Shown piece by piece: positions 33,361 to 37,186 of a stretch of DNA of 37,186 nucleotides. Source of the stretch: an uncultured Phascolarctobacterium sp. Lineage in GTDB: Bacteria > Bacillota > Negativicutes > Acidaminococcales > Acidaminococcaceae. The notes under the pieces were generated by a model. It was not told the origin of the DNA. It worked only from the letters and a program-made list of their open reading frames with translations, and searched no databases. The DNA is taken from NCBI GenBank assembly GCA_900757795.1, contig CAAEPE010000051.1:1-37186 (forward strand), given 5' to 3'. Both the position numbers and the translations under genes were made by a program. Within the stretch, counting starts at the first letter, position 1. Each line of letters opens with the position of its first letter.

Positions 33361-34503
33361 CTAAATTGCTCCTTCGCTGCGTAAAGCTGCAATAGCTTCT
33401 TCATCATAGCCAAGCTGCCGTAAAATCTCCTGCGTATGCTCGCCTAAATAAGGCGCGCGCCGAGAAATTACGCTTTCCGCTGCCGAAAATTTTACGGGTC
33501 CGCCAATATAGCGCAGCTTGCCTAAATCACATTCCGCCTCTTGCAAAATTTCTTCCTGCTGCGTCAGCTGGCTTTGCAAGGCTTCCCTTAAACTGCACAC
33601 AGGCGTTACGCAAAATTCTGCGCCGCCAATCAGTTCCAGCCATTCTGCTTGCGTTTTAGCAGCAATTTTATCCGCTACTAATTTTTTTATCTCGTTGCCG
33701 TGAGCAAAATCAAACTGCCGCTGCTCCAATTCCGGGCAGCCAATCAAATCGCAGAAGCGCTGCCAAAATTTAGGCTCAATCGTGCCTACCGTTAAAAAAT
33801 GACCCTCCTTCGTACGATAAATATTGTAGTAATGAGCTGTACGTCCAAAAGGCGTATCGCCGGTTTCTTCACAGCCCCACAAAGAGCTGACGCCGGTCAC
33901 CTGCATGGACAGAGCCGTAGCATATAAATTTACGTCCAAATACTGTCCCTCACCCGTGCGTTCGCGGGCAAACAACGCCATAGCAATGCCGCTTAAAGCA
34001 TTCAAGCCGCTGCCAATGGCAGAAACCTGCACCTCGCTGACGCAGGCGCCGCCAACATCATCCAAGCTGTTAAGCCCGGCCAAACCGATAACATTCAAAT
34101 CATGGGCAGGCTTGTGACATTTTTGCCCAAATCCTGTGATGGAACAATATACTATGCGCGGATTGATTTGCCGCACGCTTGCGTAATCCAAACCGTAACG
34201 CGCCAAATATCCCGGACGAAAGCCCTCTAAAAAAACATCCGCGTCTTTAAGCAGCTTTAACAGCAGTTCCCTGCCGCCGCTTTTTTTTAGATTTAACGCC
34301 ACACCGCGTTTATTGCGGTTAAGCATCATGTGCCAATAGCTCATGCCGGGCGCTTTTTCCGGCCAAAATCTGCGCGTAGCGTCGCCCTCAAGATCCTCTA
34401 TTTTAATAACGTCGGCGCCGTAATCGCCCAAAAGCATACCGCAGTATTGCCCCGGCAGCCACTTGGAAAAATCTATTACCCTAACTCCTTCCAGCAGCTT
34501 CAT
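33361..34503 (-). CDS. Class III CoA-transferase (CaiB/BaiF family)
   Basis: A 380-residue enzyme that moves CoA between carboxylic acids or racemises 2-methylacyl-CoA. The catalytic aspartate is D190 in GQYLDVNLYATAL. MLNRNKRGVALNLK (60-73) and the CoA-binding FLEGFRPGYLARYGLDY stretch are typical. The substrate cannot be told from sequence. The start is the ATG at 34503 with AGGAG 8 bases upstream; the GTG/ATG codons just before overlap that site. It is cotranscribed with the M48 protease downstream (11-base gap), although no functional link between the two is obvious. Confidence 0.88.
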   Translation of the reverse strand: MKLLEGVRVIDFSKWLPGQYCGMLLGDYGADVIKIEDLEGDATRRFWPEKAPGMSYWHMMLNRNKRGVALNLKKSGGRELLLKLLKDADVFLEGFRPGYLARYGLDYASVRQINPRIVYCSITGFGQKCHKPAHDLNVIGLAGLNSLDDVGGACVSEVQVSAIGSGLNALSGIAMALFARERTGEGQYLDVNLYATALSMQVTGVSSLWGCEETGDTPFGRTAHYYNIYRTKEGHFLTVGTIEPKFWQRFCDLIGCPELEQRQFDFAHGNEIKKLVADKIAAKTQAEWLELIGGAEFCVTPVCSLREALQSQLTQQEEILQEAECDLGKLRYIGGPVKFSAAESVISRRAPYLGEHTQEILRQLGYDEEAIAALRSEGAI

Positions 34504-34610
34504 CAGCATCACTCCTGTTAGTTTTTGTATATTCTTTCAAGATAATCATACAATATTCCGGAGAAAATGTCACTATTTCTTTTTTGGCTTTCCCTAAAAC
34601 AAAGAAAAAT

Positions 34611-34618
34611 GGTATAAT
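34611..34618 (+). promoter_or_regulatory. Extended -10 promoter of the thiW operon
   Basis: TGGTATAAT ends at 34618, a TG-extended perfect -10. No good -35 is present at the usual distance. The predicted leader is only about 33 bases, too short for a TPP riboswitch. Confidence 0.5.
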
Positions 34619-34657
34619 ATTTATAAAATATTTTTAGTTAAGAAATGAGGGAATACT

Positions 34658-35149
34658 ATGCAGCTTCGTAAATTAACATCTGCTTCACTTTTAATCGCCA
34701 TTGGTACCCTAAGCGCTCATTTAATTTATATCCCCGCAGGAGTTTCTAAATGCTTTCCTGTGCAGCATGCTATCAATGTGATGGGCGCGGTGCTTTTAGG
34801 TCCCGATTACGCCGTAGCCATTGCCTTTTTAATTTCCTGTCTGCGCAATATGTTCGGCACCGGTTCGCTGTTGGCCTTTCCCGGCAGTATGATAGGCGCG
34901 CTCTTGGCAGGCTTGGCGTATAAGCATTATAAAAATATTCCTGCGGCTATGGCAGGCGAAATTTTCGGCACGGGTATTGTCGGCGGCTTGGCAGCGTGGC
35001 TGCTTGCCAGCGCTTTGTTAGGCAGCAAGGCTGTAGCCTGGTTCTTTATCCCGCCGTTTTTAGTCAGCACTATCGGCGGCAGCATTATTGCGGGACTGCT
35101 TTTAAAAAGCGGCATCCTTGCCCAGCTTAAAGCTAAGGAAGAAAAATAA
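34658..35149 (+). CDS. thiW: ECF transporter S component, ThiW family
   Basis: A 163-residue integral membrane substrate-binding subunit of an energy-coupling-factor importer with about five or six hydrophobic segments. ThiW signatures are clear: GVSKCFPVQHAINVMGAVLLGP (28-49 region) and RNMFGTGSLLAFPGSM (63-78). The family is assigned to uptake of the thiazole part of thiamine, mainly from riboswitch and gene-neighbour evidence. Here neither thiamine genes nor a TPP riboswitch is nearby; instead a small membrane protein follows with no gap and then a metal-sensing ArsR regulator. No ECF ATPase or T subunit is in the window, so it would share a housekeeping module. GAGGGA precedes the ATG. 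Confidence 0.87.
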   Translation: MQLRKLTSASLLIAIGTLSAHLIYIPAGVSKCFPVQHAINVMGAVLLGPDYAVAIAFLISCLRNMFGTGSLLAFPGSMIGALLAGLAYKHYKNIPAAMAGEIFGTGIVGGLAAWLLASALLGSKAVAWFFIPPFLVSTIGGSIIAGLLLKSGILAQLKAKEEK

Positions 35150-35437
35150 ATGACCTTTCATCAAATCGTAACCTATTTGCTCTACGGCTTAAGCGGCATT
35201 TTTTTCGGTATCTTCGCCTCCCGTTACAGCGTGCTTTCCGCGCTCAAAATTAAAACAGCATGGCGGGAAGAAGGCTTCTTGGGATTAACAAGCTGCCTGC
35301 CGCAAACGCTTTTTCTTTTCGTCAGCTTCTTTTTATTTCCCTCTTGGTTTTTAACGAGAACTGCCACAGGCGGTTTTACCTATTATGTGTGCCTTTTATT
35401 TTTCTTCAATAAAGGACTGCGTATCAACAATAAGTAA
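35150..35437 (+). CDS. Small membrane protein of unknown function in the thiW operon
   Basis: A 95-residue protein I do not recognise. Hydrophobic segments are at about 6-25, 46-66 and 72-88, with a short basic patch between the first two (KIKTAWREE). Its ATG directly follows the thiW stop codon, so translation is coupled, and arsR starts 14 bases later. The tight coupling suggests a partner of ThiW, perhaps an accessory subunit, but that is only inferred. The residue pattern gives no catalytic or metal motif. Confidence is high that it is a real gene because of the operon spacing and AAGGA upstream. Confidence 0.7.
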   Translation: MTFHQIVTYLLYGLSGIFFGIFASRYSVLSALKIKTAWREEGFLGLTSCLPQTLFLFVSFFLFPSWFLTRTATGGFTYYVCLLFFFNKGLRINNK

Positions 35438-35451
35438 AAGCAGGTGACATT

Positions 35452-35781
35452 ATGCATATTCATCAACACAAGCTTCCCCTGCCGGGTCAGGAGGAGGAAA
35501 AATATATCCAGCCTATGGCAGACACCTTCAAGGTGCTCAGCGACCCGACGCGCATCCGCATCCTGGCTCTTTTGGCGCATCAGGAAATGTGCGTAAGCTG
35601 TATCGCCGAAGCTTTGGACATGACGCACTCCGCTATCAGCCATCAGCTGCAGCTTTTGCGCGCCGCTAATTTAGTAAAATTCGTCAAGGACGGCAAGGAA
35701 GTTATTTATTCCTTGGACGATACTCATGTGCTCACGCTTTTCGACCAAGCCTTAGACCATGTAAAGCATAAAATTGAGTAA
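35452..35781 (+). CDS. ArsR/SmtB-family metal-sensing repressor, CzrA-type site
   Basis: A 109-residue winged-helix repressor. The DNA-recognition part is MTHSAISHQLQLLRAANLV (57-75). The alpha-5 helix carries D90, H92, H103 and H106, exactly the D-x-H-x10-H-x2-H spacing of the zinc/cobalt site in CzrA and SmtB. The alpha-3 helix has C47 and C50 (EMCVSC); C47 lines up with the first cysteine of the CadC/SmtB ELCV motif. The N-terminus is His-rich (MHIHQH). The likely role is zinc- or cobalt-responsive repression of its own operon. AGGTG precedes the ATG. Confidence 0.88.
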   Translation: MHIHQHKLPLPGQEEEKYIQPMADTFKVLSDPTRIRILALLAHQEMCVSCIAEALDMTHSAISHQLQLLRAANLVKFVKDGKEVIYSLDDTHVLTLFDQALDHVKHKIE

Positions 35782-35789
35782 AAGCAAAA

Positions 35790-35826
35790 CCCTTCTGCTG
35801 CAAAAACTTTACAGCGGAAGGGCTAT
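35790..35826. terminator. Bidirectional terminator between arsR and the orphan binding protein
   Basis: The arms CCCTTCTGCTG (35790-35800) and CAGCGGAAGGG (35812-35822) pair with one T-G wobble. The plus strand continues CTATTTTA. The minus strand continues TTTTGCTTTT, so it is the better terminator for the minus-strand gene. Confidence 0.75.
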
Positions 35827-35895
35827 TTTATGCGAACGCTTGTTCCTATCGCGTTTCGTTATAGGAAACTTTACAAATAATATTATTGTTTATTC

Positions 35896-36912
35896 TTAAT
35901 TTGTTTTGGCTTCCAGCCATTGTCTAATTATTTCACTTTTATAAGTAGAAGTCCAGCTTAAATCATCTGCCGGCACCTGCACGTTACCCACAAGTTTTTT
36001 GCGGTCATCATTATAAGGATAATTTTTTACATGCCACATATAATGATAGCCGTTTTTCGGCAAAAGCTCTGCGCCTGCGTCGCTCATGAGATAATCAAGA
36101 AATTCTTTGGCGGCTTCTTCATGGGGCGCGCTCTTTAAAATTGCCGCACCGGTCAAAATATTGCGGTTGGCGTCCTTAGGCACAGTGGCAAACAAATGGC
36201 TGTGACGATTTTCCATAATCAAAGCATAGTCCAAAGGCACAACAGCCACAGTTTTTTTGCCAATATACACCTTGTCCACAGCTTCACCAAAGCTGGAGGT
36301 ATATTCTGGATTTTGACTATTGAGCTTAGCAGCATAAGCAAGAGCTTCTTCCTTGCCCCGCAGCTGCCAAATAGCCGTCAGCATACTAAAGCTGGAACCG
36401 CCCAGCGAAAAATCTGCCATAGCAATTTCGTCTTTCAGCTCAGGAGCCAGCAGTTCCTCCCACGTTTCCGGCGCATACAAGCCGTAAGCGTGAAGGTTGT
36501 GCTTATTGCTCAGCAAAGCTATGTAGCGCAAATATAAGCTCGTCCATTCGCCGGTGCGATTGCGCAGCTCTGCAGGCACCTTGTAGGATTCTTTAGCTAA
36601 ATACGGCTGTAAAATATTCTGCTCATCAGCTAAAAAATATTCCTCGCTGGTACCTCCCAGCCACACATCTACCTTGTGCTGGCGCAAATAATCAAAACGC
36701 TGCTGCTGACTGCCGCCCGGCAGATAACTAATCGTAACCTTCGCATCAAAGGCTTTAGCGTAGCTATCGGCAATCAATTCCGTAAAAGCCTGATTCATAC
36801 TGCTGCATAAAGCCAGTTCTTTGATTTCTTTCTTTTCAGCTTTGCCGCAGCCAGTTAACAGCATAAATGCTAACAGCAAGCCTAATATTTTAGCAAAAGC
36901 ATTTTTTCGCAT
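35896..36912 (-). CDS. Orphan ABC substrate-binding lipoprotein, ferric/AfuA-like family
   Basis: A 338-residue exported lipoprotein with the lipobox LLTGC (C22). The mature part is a periplasmic binding protein of the iron-type family (ELALCSSMNQAFTELIADSYAKAF, KVDVWLGGTSEEYFLAD). It is only distantly similar to the binding protein at 23901 and has no permease or ATPase genes beside it in the window. It could use the importer at 25048-28912, be the sensor part of a two-component system, or have partners beyond the right edge on the other side. The ribosome site is GGCGG about 8 bases before the ATG. Codon use is ordinary, unlike the highly expressed copy. Confidence 0.83.
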   Translation of the reverse strand: MRKNAFAKILGLLLAFMLLTGCGKAEKKEIKELALCSSMNQAFTELIADSYAKAFDAKVTISYLPGGSQQQRFDYLRQHKVDVWLGGTSEEYFLADEQNILQPYLAKESYKVPAELRNRTGEWTSLYLRYIALLSNKHNLHAYGLYAPETWEELLAPELKDEIAMADFSLGGSSFSMLTAIWQLRGKEEALAYAAKLNSQNPEYTSSFGEAVDKVYIGKKTVAVVPLDYALIMENRHSHLFATVPKDANRNILTGAAILKSAPHEEAAKEFLDYLMSDAGAELLPKNGYHYMWHVKNYPYNDDRKKLVGNVQVPADDLSWTSTYKSEIIRQWLEAKTN

Positions 36913-36936
36913 TCCTTAATCCGCCTTTCTGTCAAC

Positions 36937-36945
36937 ATTATACCA
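36937..36945 (-). promoter_or_regulatory. Possible extended -10 promoter of the orphan binding-protein gene
   Basis: On the minus strand TGGTATAAT (36945-36937) lies about 25 bases before the start codon. No -35 stands out. Confidence 0.4.
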
Positions 36946-36965
36946 CAAGAGGATATGTTCTGTAT

Positions 36966-37186
36966 CTACGCAAACCATAAAACCCGCAACATTCTATCCT
37001 CAGTCGGCTCGCGAGTAAGCAAAGCCTGCCAACAAATTGCTTCACACCGACACGCCTCTCTGCACGCATTTGCACGTCGCTGGTGAGTTAGCTGTCGCAG
37101 CTTTCTATCACGCTCCGCATGCTCCTTATTCAGTCGCATGCTATGCGAAAGCTCCACCTTCTCGATTTCTCACTTCGCTTTCGCTC
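36966..37186 (-). other. Structured, unassigned sequence at the right edge
   Basis: The stretch differs from its surroundings: it is GC-richer and full of short GCGAAAGC, GCATGC and AGCG-like motifs. An outer inverted repeat (AGCTTTC 37099-37105 with GAAAGCT 37147-37153) encloses two GCATGC copies (37117-37122 and 37136-37141) that can pair with each other. A 63-residue minus-strand frame (37157-36966) is rich in R, E and C and looks like no protein I know, so coding is doubtful. It could be a repeated intergenic element or a structured RNA continuing past the edge. Confidence 0.35.

Noticed and set aside
34513..34657. TPP riboswitch upstream of thiW
   Set aside because: The predicted leader is about 33 bases and none of the conserved CTGAGA or ACCTGA segments is present.
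30371..35873. Shared CGTTATAGGAAA near 30379 and 35857 as a repeat family
   Set aside because: A shared 12-mer between two sites in 37 kb is expected by chance, and the flanks differ.
1..37186. CRISPR arrays, tRNA or rRNA genes
   Set aside because: No regularly spaced direct repeats and no tRNA-like cloverleaf or rRNA core sequences were recognised by eye.

Overview
The window looks like chromosome of a Negativicutes bacterium (a Firmicutes class with an outer membrane), plausibly of the Acidaminococcaceae such as a Phascolarctobacterium relative. This is an inference. It rests on the Firmicutes-type tmk-to-rsmA cluster, a Selenomonas-type fold-III lysine/ornithine decarboxylase, ATP-type PEP carboxykinase, formate-THF ligase with FolD, NhaC-type antiporters and an ECF S component. 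No rRNA, tRNA, prophage or CRISPR array was seen.

Layout. 1-107: end of an IS3-family (IS150-like) element running off the left edge. 144-2714 (minus): a D-2-hydroxyacid dehydrogenase and an NhaC antiporter. 2952-5704 (plus): two basic amino acid decarboxylases of unrelated folds. 5751-11528 (plus): housekeeping cluster tmk, holB, ricT, trmN6, a YabE-like 3D/G5 protein, rnmV and rsmA, as in Bacillus but without yaaQ, yaaR and yabA. 11602-14512 (minus): hybrid histidine kinase plus a separate HPt protein, with no output regulator nearby. 14614-23186 (minus): trmB, ftsW, an FtsI-type PBP with a PASTA domain, fhs, folD, vanZ and pckA, mostly closely spaced. 23394-30360 (plus): a cold-shock-like protein, a four-gene ferric-type ABC importer with a structured leader and two different ATPases, and a second NhaC antiporter. 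30475-32218 (minus): two decayed genes, a frameshifted LysR regulator and a 5'-truncated alpha/beta hydrolase. 32258-34503 (minus): CoA-transferase and secreted M48 protease. 34658-35781 (plus): thiW, a small membrane protein and a zinc-type ArsR sensor. 35896-36912 (minus): an orphan lipoprotein binding protein. The last 220 bases are a structured stretch I cannot assign.

How the genes fit together. The left half mixes polyamine production (cadaverine or putrescine, which Negativicutes attach to peptidoglycan) with core replication, ribosome and tRNA maturation. The middle block joins septal wall synthesis (FtsW/PBP) with one-carbon folate chemistry and C3/C4 metabolism. The right half is mainly uptake and regulation. 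Its ABC operon looks highly expressed: consensus ribosome sites, C-ending codons, and a terminator placed after the binding-protein gene.

The most interesting unexplained items are the two-helix leader and 20-bp palindrome before the ABC operon, the two-ATPase arrangement, the thiW-arsR operon with an intact zinc-site signature, the FolD with altered active-site positions, the orphan phosphorelay, and the unassigned right-edge sequence. I found nothing that is clearly a new defence or mobile system.
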